From Acidobacteriota bacterium (GTDB lineage Bacteria > Acidobacteriota > Vicinamibacteria > Vicinamibacterales > UBA2999), in NCBI GenBank assembly GCA_030697165.1, contig JAUYQQ010000004.1, positions 141,390 to 205,389 of the forward strand: 64,000 nt of DNA, given 5' to 3'. Every line of letters starts with the position of its first letter. Position 1 is the stretch's first letter. A program made the translations under genes and the position numbers. A model generated the notes under the pieces. The model was not told where the DNA came from and did not search any database. It worked only from the letters and a program-made list of their open reading frames with translations. Shown piece after piece: positions 1-7,289 of this stretch.

Positions 1-271
1 CGCACATGCTGTAGAAGTCGATGTCGCGGACGATCACCATCTCGCTATAATCGACGCTGAACAGCGCCCCGTTCAGCGTCTCGTCGATATCGGTCTGGTA
101 CCCGCTTGTGAGAAACCTCAGCGCCCTGTCCACCCGCCGCGGCGTCTTGACCAGCCCTTCGCGGGTCGGGTCTTCGCCCAGTTCAATCAGCAGCCGGTGG
201 ATGAGATCCTGCATCGGGTCATTGTACATCTCGGTCGCCGGCATCTCGGGGGTCGCGGTCTCTGGGGCCAT
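1..271 (-). CDS. folE: GTP cyclohydrolase I, 5' part (gene runs off the window)
   Basis: Only the N-terminal part of the enzyme is inside the window. Read on the minus strand it gives a helical start (MYNDPMQDLIHRLLIELGED), then the family hallmark DPTREGL.KTPRRV and RDIDFYSMC, the last Cys being the first zinc ligand of FolE. The enzyme converts GTP to dihydroneopterin triphosphate, the first step of folate/pterin or queuosine-precursor synthesis, in the cytoplasm. Three in-frame ATG codons (271, 244, 229) could start it. A GGAGGT lies directly against the 271 ATG, closer than usual for a ribosome binding site, so the start is uncertain. It is divergent from, and partly overlaps, the TPR gene that follows. 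Confidence 0.85.
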   Translation of the reverse strand, partial: MAPETATPEMPATEMYNDPMQDLIHRLLIELGEDPTREGLVKTPRRVDRALRFLTSGYQTDIDETLNGALFSVDYSEMVIVRDIDFYSMC

Positions 272-968
272 ACCTCCGTTGGATGCACATTTTGCGGTCC
301 AGGTTCCCGCCGACGATCCCGACGCGCTTTATCGGGATCGCGAGAACCTGGCCAGCGCCCAGAAAGCCGCCGACCTCTGGTCCGCCCGGCTCACGGCCAA
401 CCCGTACGACTTCACCGCGGCCTATCGGCTCGCCCAGGCCCGCTATTGGCTGGGGACCAACGGCCTGCCCGAACCGCAGCGCAAGGCGGCGCTCGAATCC
501 GGCATCGCCGCCGCGCGGGCGGCGATGGCCATTGATGCGAAGCGGCCCGAGGGCCACTTCTGGATGGCCGCCAACATGGGCGCGCTCGCCGAGTCGTTCG
601 GCCTGCGCCAGGGCATGAAATACCGCGGCGCCATCCGCGAAGCGCTGGAGACGACGTTAAAGCTCGAACCCGCCTTCCTGCAGGGATCAGCGGACCGCGC
701 GCTGGGCCGGTGGTACTTCAAGGTGCCGGGCCTCTTCGGCGGCAGCAACAAGAAGTCCGAAGAGCATCTCCGCAAGTCCCTGACCTACGGCCCCAACAGC
801 GTGATCTCACACCTCTTCCTCGCCGACACGCTGGCTGACATGGGACGCAAGGAGGAGGCGCGGAAGCAGTACCAGGCGGCGATCGATGCCCCGCTCGATC
901 CCGACTGGACGCCGGAGGATCGGCGCTTCAAGGAGCAGGCGAAGCAGCTGCTGCAGAAGCTACGCTGA
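201..968 (+). CDS. TPR-containing (TatT-like) probable exported protein
   Basis: The protein from about residue 35 on is a helical TPR-like solenoid with the conserved stretches ADLWSARL, RPEGHFWMAANMGALAESFG, GRWYFKVPGLFGGS and a C-terminal TPR (HLFLADTLADMGRKEEARKQY). This matches the TRAP-transporter T-component (TatT-like) proteins found next to many soluble enzymes. No transporter genes are nearby, so a transport role is not supported. Family members usually carry a signal peptide. The ATG at 201 gives a moderately hydrophobic leader, but that segment is antisense to folE; a TTG at 279 and a GTG at 108 are alternatives. Product recognition is good, start is poor. Confidence 0.75.
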   Translation: MRSCIGSLYISVAGISGVAVSGAIPPLDAHFAVQVPADDPDALYRDRENLASAQKAADLWSARLTANPYDFTAAYRLAQARYWLGTNGLPEPQRKAALESGIAAARAAMAIDAKRPEGHFWMAANMGALAESFGLRQGMKYRGAIREALETTLKLEPAFLQGSADRALGRWYFKVPGLFGGSNKKSEEHLRKSLTYGPNSVISHLFLADTLADMGRKEEARKQYQAAIDAPLDPDWTPEDRRFKEQAKQLLQKLR

Positions 969-1385
969 CTTGAACGGATCGATCACTCGCACCGACCCAT
1001 ACGCCTGCCCGTGTGAGAGGTCTTCCGAATACACGACCTCCGCGCCCGAGACGTGCGCGGCCTGAATCACGAGGGCGTCCCAGAACGAGATCTGGTATCG
1101 CGCTTCGAGGTCGAGCGCCTCGAGAATCGCCTCGCCCCCGTTTACGACGACGTGCCACGTCAGGTAGTCGGCGACGATTTCGCGAGTGGTCTTGGTATCG
1201 AGCGGCGTGCGCGCCTTCTTGCGAAGGTTGACGGTCAGTTCCTGCAGCACCTGCGTGCTCACCACACCAGACCGGTCGCGCCAGAGCTCCTCGACCAGCG
1301 TCCTCGCGCGCGAGTGCTTCACCCCGGCTGCTGAGTCATGCGCGTACATCAGGATGTTCGTGTCGACGAAGAACCTATCGCTCAT
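960..1385 (-). CDS. PIN-domain toxin, VapC type
   Basis: A 141-residue PIN-domain protein. The acidic residues that bind the metal in PIN ribonucleases are all present: D8 in FVDTNILMYA, E49 in TQVLQELTVN, D103 in FWDALVIQAA and D122 in YSEDL. VapC toxins cut tRNA or rRNA when freed from their antitoxin. The start codon overlaps the end of the preceding antitoxin gene by 11 bases, the normal arrangement for VapBC loci. Its 3' end overlaps the end of the convergent TPR gene by 9 bases. The RNA target cannot be read from the sequence. Confidence 0.88.
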   Translation of the reverse strand: MSDRFFVDTNILMYAHDSAAGVKHSRARTLVEELWRDRSGVVSTQVLQELTVNLRKKARTPLDTKTTREIVADYLTWHVVVNGGEAILEALDLEARYQISFWDALVIQAAHVSGAEVVYSEDLSHGQAYGSVRVIDPFKSA

Positions 1386-1608
1386 GCAGCTCGTCTCGCG
1401 ACTTGGGAGGAGTGAAGCCGAGGTCGAACCCCTCGCGCAATCGCGCCAAGGCGCGCCGCCGCGCCTTGTCGAATGCCTTCCGTTCGCGGATCAGCGCCTC
1501 GAGCCGTTCCGTCAGGAGTGCGCTAATCGATTGCCCTTCTTCGGCCGCCAGGACCCGGGCCTCGCGGATGAGGTCGGCGTCGAGCTTGAGGGTGACGTTG
1601 GTCTTCAT
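1375..1608 (-). CDS. ribbon-helix-helix antitoxin, VapB type
   Basis: A 77-residue protein beginning MKTNVTLKLDADLIREARVL, the beta strand plus helix of a ribbon-helix-helix DNA-binding domain, then AAEEGQSISALLTERLEALI as the second helix. The charged C-terminal half (about residues 45-77) would wrap the PIN toxin encoded directly downstream. Such antitoxins bind the toxin and repress their own promoter. The gene is first in the two-gene operon and overlaps the toxin gene by 11 bases. The promoter and operator should lie in the 1609-1721 spacer, which it shares head-to-head with the small ORF at 1722. Confidence 0.85.
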   Translation of the reverse strand: MKTNVTLKLDADLIREARVLAAEEGQSISALLTERLEALIRERKAFDKARRRALARLREGFDLGFTPPKSRDELHER

Positions 1609-1721
1609 GTGAGGGTTGACTCGCTCCAGCCAAGATGAGCACGTATGTCACGTGCAGCACCATTCTACGTGCGAACCACGGGTTGGTCAACGGGGTTACC
1701 GCGGGATGCTACACTGCCGTC

Positions 1722-1952
1722 ATGTCCCGGTCGCCGGCGTGTTCGAACGAGGAATTCCGCCGCTTCGTCGACCAGTACCGCGCACGGTGCTTGTGGTTCC
1801 TGCGGGAAGACTACTATCCGCAAACGCCGGCGGAGCGCGAGGAGGTGCTGCGCCAGATCGCGCAGCACGGCGACCGCGCCGCGTTTCTGCGCGTCGCCCA
1901 GTTCCGCACATGGCTCTCACAGTCTTCCAGCGCGACGTCTGCCAGCTCCTAG
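1722..1952 (+). CDS. small protein paired with AbiEii-type nucleotidyltransferase
   Basis: A 76-residue ORF starting at an ATG well inside a longer open frame. The core reads EEFRRFVDQYRARCLWFLRED, then TPAEREEVLRQIAQHGDRAAFLR. This pattern (Trp, acidic, proline, then a helix ending in G-D) recalls the small helical proteins often encoded upstream of nucleotidyltransferase toxins, whose partner role is antitoxin-like; that comparison is from memory and weak. Its last 43 bases overlap the start of the downstream nucleotidyltransferase gene in another frame, suggesting translational coupling. The last ten residues (SSSATSASS) come from the overlapped region. A real gene is likely; the function is inferred only from context. 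Confidence 0.6.
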   Translation: MSRSPACSNEEFRRFVDQYRARCLWFLREDYYPQTPAEREEVLRQIAQHGDRAAFLRVAQFRTWLSQSSSATSASS

Positions 1953-2722
1953 CCGGCCGGCGCCGGGCGGGCGGCGAAAGCTATGTGGCCGGCGGCATCG
2001 CCTTGAATGTGGCGCTCGAGGCTCATCGTCTGTCGCGCGATCTCGACTTGTTCCACGATTCCACCGAGGCCGTGGCACGATCGTGGGACGCGGATCGGCT
2101 GCTGCTCGAAGGCCACGGCTATGCCGTCGCCGCGATCCGCGAACGCCCGGGCTTCGTGCAGGCCACGGCCTCGCGGGACCACCACCAACTGCTCATCGAG
2201 TGGGTCCACGACAGCGCCTACCGTTTCTTTCCGCTCGTGGAGCACCAGGAACTGGGTCTGACGCTGCATCCCTTCGACCTGGCGACGAACAAGGTGCTGG
2301 CGCTGATCGGGCGACTCGAAGTGCGCGACTGGATCGATGTGATCGCCTGCGACGAGCGCCTGCAGCCGCTGGGATACCTGGCGTGGGCGGCGTGTGGCAA
2401 GGATCCCGGCTTCTCGCCGCTTGGTGTGATCGACCACGCCCGTCGCTCATCGCAGTACTCGGCGGAGGAAGTTGCGTCCCTGGCCTTCGAGGGGCCGCCA
2501 CCTGACGCGGCCGACCTGTCGCGACGCTGGCGCCACGCCCTCGATGCCGCGCCGCCCCTGATTGGAAGACTGCCAGCCACCGAAGTCGGCAAAGCTGTGC
2601 TGACGCCCTCGGGGGAGTTGTTTCGCGGTGGCGTCGCGGACCTCGACCGGTGCATCAAGACTGGCGAGATTGTGTTTCACGCTGGCCGCCTGGGCGGAGC
2701 GCTTCCCCGGATCGCCGGCTGA
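1910..2722 (+). CDS. AbiEii/AbiGii-family nucleotidyltransferase (putative toxin)
   Basis: A 270-residue protein with the minimal nucleotidyltransferase signature YVAGGIALNVAL followed by RLSRDLDLFHD. These are the GG and D-x-D elements seen in AbiEii/MenT-type toxins, which transfer nucleotides to tRNA 3' ends. Further conserved pieces are LHPFDLATNKVLALIGRLEVRDWIDV. The ATG at 1910 is preferred because the protein similarity begins there; the open frame extends upstream but that part is only the shadow of the small ORF. The gene sits close to the VapBC pair, so the region looks like a small defence or stability patch. Confidence 0.8.
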   Translation: MALTVFQRDVCQLLAGRRRAGGESYVAGGIALNVALEAHRLSRDLDLFHDSTEAVARSWDADRLLLEGHGYAVAAIRERPGFVQATASRDHHQLLIEWVHDSAYRFFPLVEHQELGLTLHPFDLATNKVLALIGRLEVRDWIDVIACDERLQPLGYLAWAACGKDPGFSPLGVIDHARRSSQYSAEEVASLAFEGPPPDAADLSRRWRHALDAAPPLIGRLPATEVGKAVLTPSGELFRGGVADLDRCIKTGEIVFHAGRLGGALPRIAG

Positions 2723-2831
2723 GGGTTCCAGATGCCTGCCGTTCCCAGACGACGGACCGGTTGTGTCCCATGAACGGGCGGGGCGGTGACGCGACACGGG
2801 CACGACGATGACTGTGTCCGGTCACGGATGC

Positions 2832-3305
2832 TCACCGCCATCGCCGCGAGCGAGTCTTCGATGCCGTTGCGCAGCAGCTTGGCCGCCTTGCCTGTCGATC
2901 AGGCTGCCATCGTCGAGCGACCATGTGGCTCTGGCTCGTCAGAAACAACGCGCGCCCGTGCACGACCGGAAACGCGTCATACGGAATGCCGTATGGTGCC
3001 ACCCAGGCCAGGTGCCCGTCGCTCAACTGGATGCCGAATGTAGTGCCACCATGTGCCACGATTCGAATCGACTCGATCGACGAATGTGATGTCGAACTAC
3101 AGGTGAAATAGTTGGTGACGAGCGGTGTGTCGGAGGCGTGAGGCTCGACGTCGTCAAGAAGGGGCCGTTCCCAGGCGACGTCACCTGACCGCAAATCGAT
3201 AGCACATACTCGCGGGTCTCTCGTCCCAGACTGTGTATGAGGGACCAAGAACTGATAGTCGCGAAATGTGTGCCCGATGCCCCAGGGATGCCATGGCAAA
3301 GAGAT
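2832..3305 (-). pseudogene. remnant of a PQQ-type beta-propeller protein
   Basis: On the minus strand a reading frame gives plausible propeller blades: VCAIDLRSGDVAWERPLL, DTPLVTNYF, TTFGIQLSDGHLAW and VVHGRALFLTSQ. Around 2925 the sense moves to the next frame (WSLDDGSL), so a single-base frameshift seems to have broken it. Upstream of about 3305 the frame stays open but the sequence loses any protein-like character, exactly where the opposite-strand fragment begins. No intact start or full propeller remains. I read it as a truncated, frameshifted remnant in a lower-GC stretch. It could alternatively be a chance frame, but blade-like periodicity argues against that. Confidence 0.4.
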
Positions 3306-3820
3306 GCTTCGGCGAGGCTGCCCAGTGTCGGAATCAAACTTGGGAGAACGTCCGCTACTTCGACGAGAGAGCGCCGGAGATACTCGGCGCCGGTTCACGA
3401 TCGCGTCCGGACCTCGTGTTGGCGCTTGGCAACAAGATCATCGAAGTCAAGAACATCACCTCTTGGTCTGCGAGCGATGGCCTGCAATTCCAGAACCGCG
3501 TCTTGGCAATCTTGAATAGCGCGCCGCAACTAGACCGACGGGATCTGGACGCAGTCAAGGCACTCCTAGAGTCCCGGCTCGGTTACTTCGTGCGAGCACC
3601 CATACCGATTCGCCACCTCCAGCGCATGGAAGGCGCCCTTGAAAGGCGTCAATCCATCAAGACCCGTGTTCTTGAGGCTCGACCGCATGAGCTAGCGCAT
3701 TTTGCGCTGGTCACGCGATCCTCAGACGACGAATTTGGCAGACTTTGCACGATGTTTTCAACCAAGTTGGCGTGGAAATTGCCGACTGGCTGGAAACAGT
3801 GCAAAAACTGCAGGCTCTGA
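3293..3820 (+). pseudogene. fragment with restriction-endonuclease-like fold motif
   Basis: The frame contains RPDLVLALGNKIIEVKNI, a fair match to the PD...(E)xK core of restriction-endonuclease-fold nucleases, including those at the C-terminus of polymorphic toxins. It continues with a helical stretch and HELAHFALVTRSSDDEFGRL. After that the annotated frame turns to poor sequence (FSTKLAWKLPTGWKQCKNCRL), whereas the next frame reads LHDVFNQVGVEIADWLETVQ, a much better protein end. A one-base frameshift near 3740 is therefore likely. GC content is visibly lower than in the flanks. The N-terminus abuts the opposite-strand propeller remnant at about 3293-3305. Confidence 0.4.
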
Positions 3821-3826
3821 CCTGCC

Positions 3827-4684
3827 TTACTTCGCCGCGTACTCGTAGAAGCCCTTGCCGGACTTCTTGCCGAAGTGGCCGGCCAGCACCATGCGCTTCA
3901 GCAGTGGTGGCGGCGCGAAACGGGCTTCGCGGAACTCGTCGAACATGATGTTCGCGATGTAATACGTCGTATCGAGGCCGACGTAGTCGAGCAGCGTGAA
4001 CGGGCCCATCGGGTAGCCGCAGCCGAGCTTCATGCCGTTGTCGATATCCTCGACCGTCGCCAGGCCTTCCTCGAAGCAGCGGATCGCGTCGAGGAGATAC
4101 GGCACGAGCAGGCGGTTGACGATGAAGCCGCCGCGGTCGGGGGCCGTCACCGGCTCCTTGCCGATCGCGCGGGCAAACGTCATCAGCGCATCGTAAGTTT
4201 CCTGGCTGGTCGCGAGCGCGCGAATCACTTCCACCAGCTTCATCAGCGGCACTGGGTTGAAGAAGTGCAGGCCGGCCACCTTGTCGGGCCGCGTGGTGCC
4301 GGCGCCAAGCTCGGTGATGCACAGCGACGAGGTGTTGGACGCGATCACGCAGTGCGTGCCGACCACCGCCTCGATCTGGGCGTAGGTCTTCTTCTTGACC
4401 TCGACGTTCTCGACGATGGCCTCGATGACGAGGTCGCAGTCCTTGAGGTCTTCGAACCTGGTGGTGCCGGTGAGGTTGGCGAACACGGTCGCCTTCTGCT
4501 CCGGCGTGACCTTGCCCTTCTCGATGCCGCCGGTCAGGAACTTGTCGATGCGGCCAATGCCCTTCTTGACGACGTCCTCGTTCACGTCGAGGACGAAGGT
4601 CTTGAACCCGGCCGCGGCCGACACCTGCGCGATGCCCGCGCCCATGAGGCCACACCCAATCACGCCAACGGTCTTGATTTCCAT
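3827..4684 (-). CDS. hbd: 3-hydroxybutyryl-CoA dehydrogenase
   Basis: A full-length 285-residue NAD-dependent 3-hydroxyacyl-CoA dehydrogenase. The N-terminal Rossmann domain begins VGVIGCGLMGAGIAQ, with the acidic ribose-binding residue in FVLDVNED. The catalytic region has IASNTSSL and the His-Glu pair region GLHFFNPVPLMKLVEVI. The C-terminal domain has DRGGFIVNRLLVPYLLDAI and ends KKSGKGFYEY. It interconverts acetoacetyl-CoA and 3-hydroxybutyryl-CoA in fatty-acid or butyrate/PHB metabolism. The start codon overlaps the stop of the upstream thiolase gene (TAATG), so the two are translationally coupled and act in consecutive steps. Confidence 0.95.
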   Translation of the reverse strand: MEIKTVGVIGCGLMGAGIAQVSAAAGFKTFVLDVNEDVVKKGIGRIDKFLTGGIEKGKVTPEQKATVFANLTGTTRFEDLKDCDLVIEAIVENVEVKKKTYAQIEAVVGTHCVIASNTSSLCITELGAGTTRPDKVAGLHFFNPVPLMKLVEVIRALATSQETYDALMTFARAIGKEPVTAPDRGGFIVNRLLVPYLLDAIRCFEEGLATVEDIDNGMKLGCGYPMGPFTLLDYVGLDTTYYIANIMFDEFREARFAPPPLLKRMVLAGHFGKKSGKGFYEYAAK

Positions 4685-5865
4685 TACAGCGCCTCCACGA
4701 TCATCGCAATGCCTTGACCGCCGCCAATACAGGCCGAGGCCACACCGTATTTCTTGCCGCGCCGGCGCAGCTCGAGCAGCAGCGTCAGCAGAATGCGCGC
4801 CCCGCTGGCGCCCAGCGGATGCCCAATGGCAATGGCGCCGCCATTCACGTTCACCTTGTCCCGGCTGAGGCCGAGCTCCTTTTCGCAGGCGAGGTATTGC
4901 GCCGCGAAGGCTTCGTTGATCTCGATCAAGTCGAGCTGCCCAAATGTCATCCTGGCGTGTTCGAGCGCCTTACGGATGGCCGGCGCCGGGCCCATCCCCA
5001 TCATCGTCGGCTCGACGCCGACCGTCGCCCACGACACGATGCGGCCAAGCGGCTTGAGCGCGTGCTTCGCGACCGCCTCTTCACCGGCAATCACCAGGGC
5101 CGCCGCGCCGTCGACAATGCCGCTGGCGTTGCCGGCGGTGACGACGCCGTCTTTCTTGAAGACAGTGGGCAGCTTGGCCAGGATCTCCATGGTCGTCTCG
5201 GGACGCAGGTAATCGTCCTGCGCGATCACGGTCACGCCCTTGCGGCCCGGGATCTCGACCGGCACCACTTCGTCGGTCATGATCCCGGACGTCCACGCCT
5301 TGTGCGCCAGTTGCTGGCTGCGCAGGGCGTAGGCATCGGCGTCTTCGCGCGTGATGCCGTACTTCACGGCGCAGTTCTCGGCGGTGATGGCCATGGAGCA
5401 ACCCGCGTAGGGATCGGTCAACCCTTCCCACAGCCAGTCTTCGAGCTTGCCTTGCCCCAGCTTGAAGCCCGAGCGCGCGCCGCGAATCACGTGCGGCACC
5501 TGGCTCATGTTCTCCATGCCGCCGGCGAGCACGACGCCCGCTTCTTCCAACTGGATCTGCTGCGCGCCGCTCAGCACCGCCTGGATGCCCGAGCCGCACA
5601 AGCGGTTCACCGTCAGCGCCGGCACTTCGATCGGCACGCCCGCCTTGAGGCCGACATGACGCGCGCCGTAGTGCGCGTCGACACTGCTCTGCTGGACGTT
5701 GCCGAACACGACGTGGTCGATCCACTCGGGCCTGGTGCCGGTGCGCTCGAGCGCGCCCTTCGACGCAATCGCGCCAAGCTCAATCGCCGACACGTCCTTG
5801 AGCGCGCCGACGTGCTGCGTCATGGGTGTCCGGGCGCCGCCGAGAATGAAAACTGATTTGGACAT
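4684..5865 (-). CDS. acetyl-CoA C-acetyltransferase (thiolase)
   Basis: A 393-residue thiolase of normal length. The nucleophilic cysteine is C90 in NRLCGSGIQAV, with H349 in GHPLGASGARI and C379 in SACIGGGQG completing the catalytic set. GMENMSQVPH and NASGIVDGAAAL are typical of the acetoacetyl-CoA thiolase group. It condenses two acetyl-CoA to acetoacetyl-CoA or runs in reverse for degradation. It is the first gene of the thiolase-dehydrogenase pair and overlaps the next gene by one base. Which direction the pathway runs cannot be decided; no acyl-CoA dehydrogenase or crotonase is in the window. Confidence 0.95.
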   Translation of the reverse strand: MSKSVFILGGARTPMTQHVGALKDVSAIELGAIASKGALERTGTRPEWIDHVVFGNVQQSSVDAHYGARHVGLKAGVPIEVPALTVNRLCGSGIQAVLSGAQQIQLEEAGVVLAGGMENMSQVPHVIRGARSGFKLGQGKLEDWLWEGLTDPYAGCSMAITAENCAVKYGITREDADAYALRSQQLAHKAWTSGIMTDEVVPVEIPGRKGVTVIAQDDYLRPETTMEILAKLPTVFKKDGVVTAGNASGIVDGAAALVIAGEEAVAKHALKPLGRIVSWATVGVEPTMMGMGPAPAIRKALEHARMTFGQLDLIEINEAFAAQYLACEKELGLSRDKVNVNGGAIAIGHPLGASGARILLTLLLELRRRGKKYGVASACIGGGQGIAMIVEAL

Positions 5866-5876
5866 ATTGTTCCCAC

Positions 5877-5937
5877 GGCAGCACTAAAGTGCTGCCCTCC
5901 TGGCAAACCTGGCGACCTGTGCCGCCCTCCTGGCAAG
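5877..5937. repeat. palindromic intergenic element with partial duplication
   Basis: GGCAGCACT-aa-AGTGCTGCC (5877-5896) is a perfect 9-bp inverted repeat, followed by CTCCTGGCAA. A second GTGCCGCCCTCCTGGCAA copy of the right half follows about 30 bases on. A near-identical element (AGCACT-ga-AGTGCT then GCCCTTCTGGCA) lies at 12461-12488. Both lie in short gaps on the strand-end of a gene, like REP-type elements. It separates the thiolase start from the 3' end of the dehydrogenase gene at 5940. Confidence 0.55.
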
Positions 5938-5939
5938 CT

Positions 5940-6989
5940 TCACTTCGAAATTCTTTTCGAGATCCAATCCCCTACCTCGCGCGTGCCGAGCGGGCCGCCG
6001 ATGTCGGACGTGGTGTGATTCTGCGCGATGGCGGCCTCGACGGCCCGCTCGATCGCCTTCGCTTCGTCACCGGCGCCCAGCGTTTCGAGCATCAGGGCTG
6101 ACGACAGAATCGCGCCGATCGGGTTGGCCACGTTCTTTCCCGCGAGCGGCGGGGCCGAGCCGTGCACGGGCTCGAACAACGAGGTCTTGCCCGGGTGAAG
6201 GTTGCCCGAGGCCGCCATGCCCAGGCCGCCCTGCAGCGCCCCGCCGATGTCGGTGACGATGTCGCCGAACAGGTTGTTAGTGACGATCACCTGGTACTGA
6301 CCTGGGTCCTTCACGAGGAACATGGCGAGGGCGTCGATGTACTGATGCGTGGCGGTGATGCCCTGGTACTCCGCCGCCACTTCCTTGTAGACGCGCTGCC
6401 ACAGGGCGTGGCCCTGCTGCATGGCGTTGCTCTTGTCGGCCATGCACACCTTCGTCAGGCCGTTGGCCTTCGCGTACTCAAACGCGTGGCGGATGATGCG
6501 GTTCACGCCCTTGAAGGTGTTGATCTCTTCCTGGATGGCGACTTCGTCTGGCGTACCGGCCTTGAACCGGCCGCCGACGCTGACATAGACGCCTTCGGTG
6601 TTCTCGCGGAAGACGACGAAGTTGATGTCCTTGCGCCCGCGATCCTTCAATGGGCACAGGCGATCGGCGAGCAGCCGCACGGGGCGGTAGTTCACATACA
6701 GATCGAGTTCGAACCGCGTGCCGAGCAGGATGTCGCGCGCGTGCTGGTTGCCGGGCACCCGCGGGTCGCCCAGCGCCCCGACGAAGATCGCCTGGAACTC
6801 GTCGCGCAGCATCTGGTAGCCGTTGGCCGGCAGCGTCTCGCCGGTCTTCAGGTAGTGGTCCGCGCTCCACGGCAGGTGCACGAGATCGAACCGCCGGCCG
6901 AACGCGGCCGCGGTCGCCTGCAGCACTTTCACCGCCTCCGCGGTGACGTCCTGGCCAATGCCGTCGCCCGGAATGACCGCCACTCTCAT
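5940..6989 (-). CDS. isocitrate/isopropylmalate dehydrogenase family protein
   Basis: A 349-residue beta-decarboxylating dehydrogenase: start VAVIPGDGIGQDVTAEAVKV, substrate loop FRENTEGVYVSVGG, metal-binding NNLFGDIVTDIGGAL and the NAD-binding end LFEPVHGSAPPLAGKNVANP. The RENTEGVY loop resembles isocitrate, homoisocitrate and tartrate dehydrogenases more than classic LeuB (usually RELTGG..), so the substrate is left open. An annotation pipeline might call it leuB. A GAGGA ribosome binding site lies about nine bases before the ATG. It may be co-transcribed with the thiolase genes downstream on the same strand, but a palindromic element separates them. Confidence 0.85.
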   Translation of the reverse strand: MRVAVIPGDGIGQDVTAEAVKVLQATAAAFGRRFDLVHLPWSADHYLKTGETLPANGYQMLRDEFQAIFVGALGDPRVPGNQHARDILLGTRFELDLYVNYRPVRLLADRLCPLKDRGRKDINFVVFRENTEGVYVSVGGRFKAGTPDEVAIQEEINTFKGVNRIIRHAFEYAKANGLTKVCMADKSNAMQQGHALWQRVYKEVAAEYQGITATHQYIDALAMFLVKDPGQYQVIVTNNLFGDIVTDIGGALQGGLGMAASGNLHPGKTSLFEPVHGSAPPLAGKNVANPIGAILSSALMLETLGAGDEAKAIERAVEAAIAQNHTTSDIGGPLGTREVGDWISKRISK

Positions 6990-7289
6990 GCGTGAACGTC
7001 CTCGGCCGGGTGAGTTATGGGGAGCATGAGAAAAAAGATACTATCAAACGAACGTTCAAAAAACCCCTGTATTTACGGGCCAAAACCGAAAACCAGGCCA
7101 GGGTCTGGCCCATAACCCGTGCATTTCGTCCCATATTCCTTCGGATTCGCACCACATTCGGCCTCGTCCGTGGGCTACCATCGAGGAGTCCCGGTGACCC
7201 GGGGCCGTTGGCGGCGGTAACCCCGGCGCCGGTGAGTTTCCTCATTCTTTCTGTTGCGTTGTTGTTTGCTTTCCAAAGGAGGAAAGGTA
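6990..7289. other. divergent intergenic region and 5' leader of the TonB receptor
   Basis: This 300-base gap lies between two divergently transcribed genes and must hold both promoters. An A-rich, lower-GC part (7028-7090) contains the perfect 8-bp palindrome GAACGTTC at 7050-7057. The receptor-proximal part has a CCCGG-TGAC-CCGGG hairpin near 7190 and further GC-rich inverted segments before a strong ribosome binding site (AAAGGAGG at about 7276). A 94-codon minus-strand frame here has no protein-like features. No known riboswitch could be recognised. Confidence 0.5.

Noticed and set aside
960..2722. Complete defence island or integrated element
   Set aside because: Only two toxin-like pairs and a decayed patch are present; no integrase, attachment repeats, restriction-modification genes or phage genes were seen.
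4714..5856. A 380-codon plus-strand frame opposite the thiolase gene
   Set aside because: The opposite strand encodes a thiolase with all catalytic residues; the antisense frame has no protein-like features.
7180..7289. Riboswitch in the TonB receptor leader (cobalamin or cyclic di-GMP type)
   Set aside because: There is a hairpin, but the conserved boxes of these riboswitches could not be found by eye.
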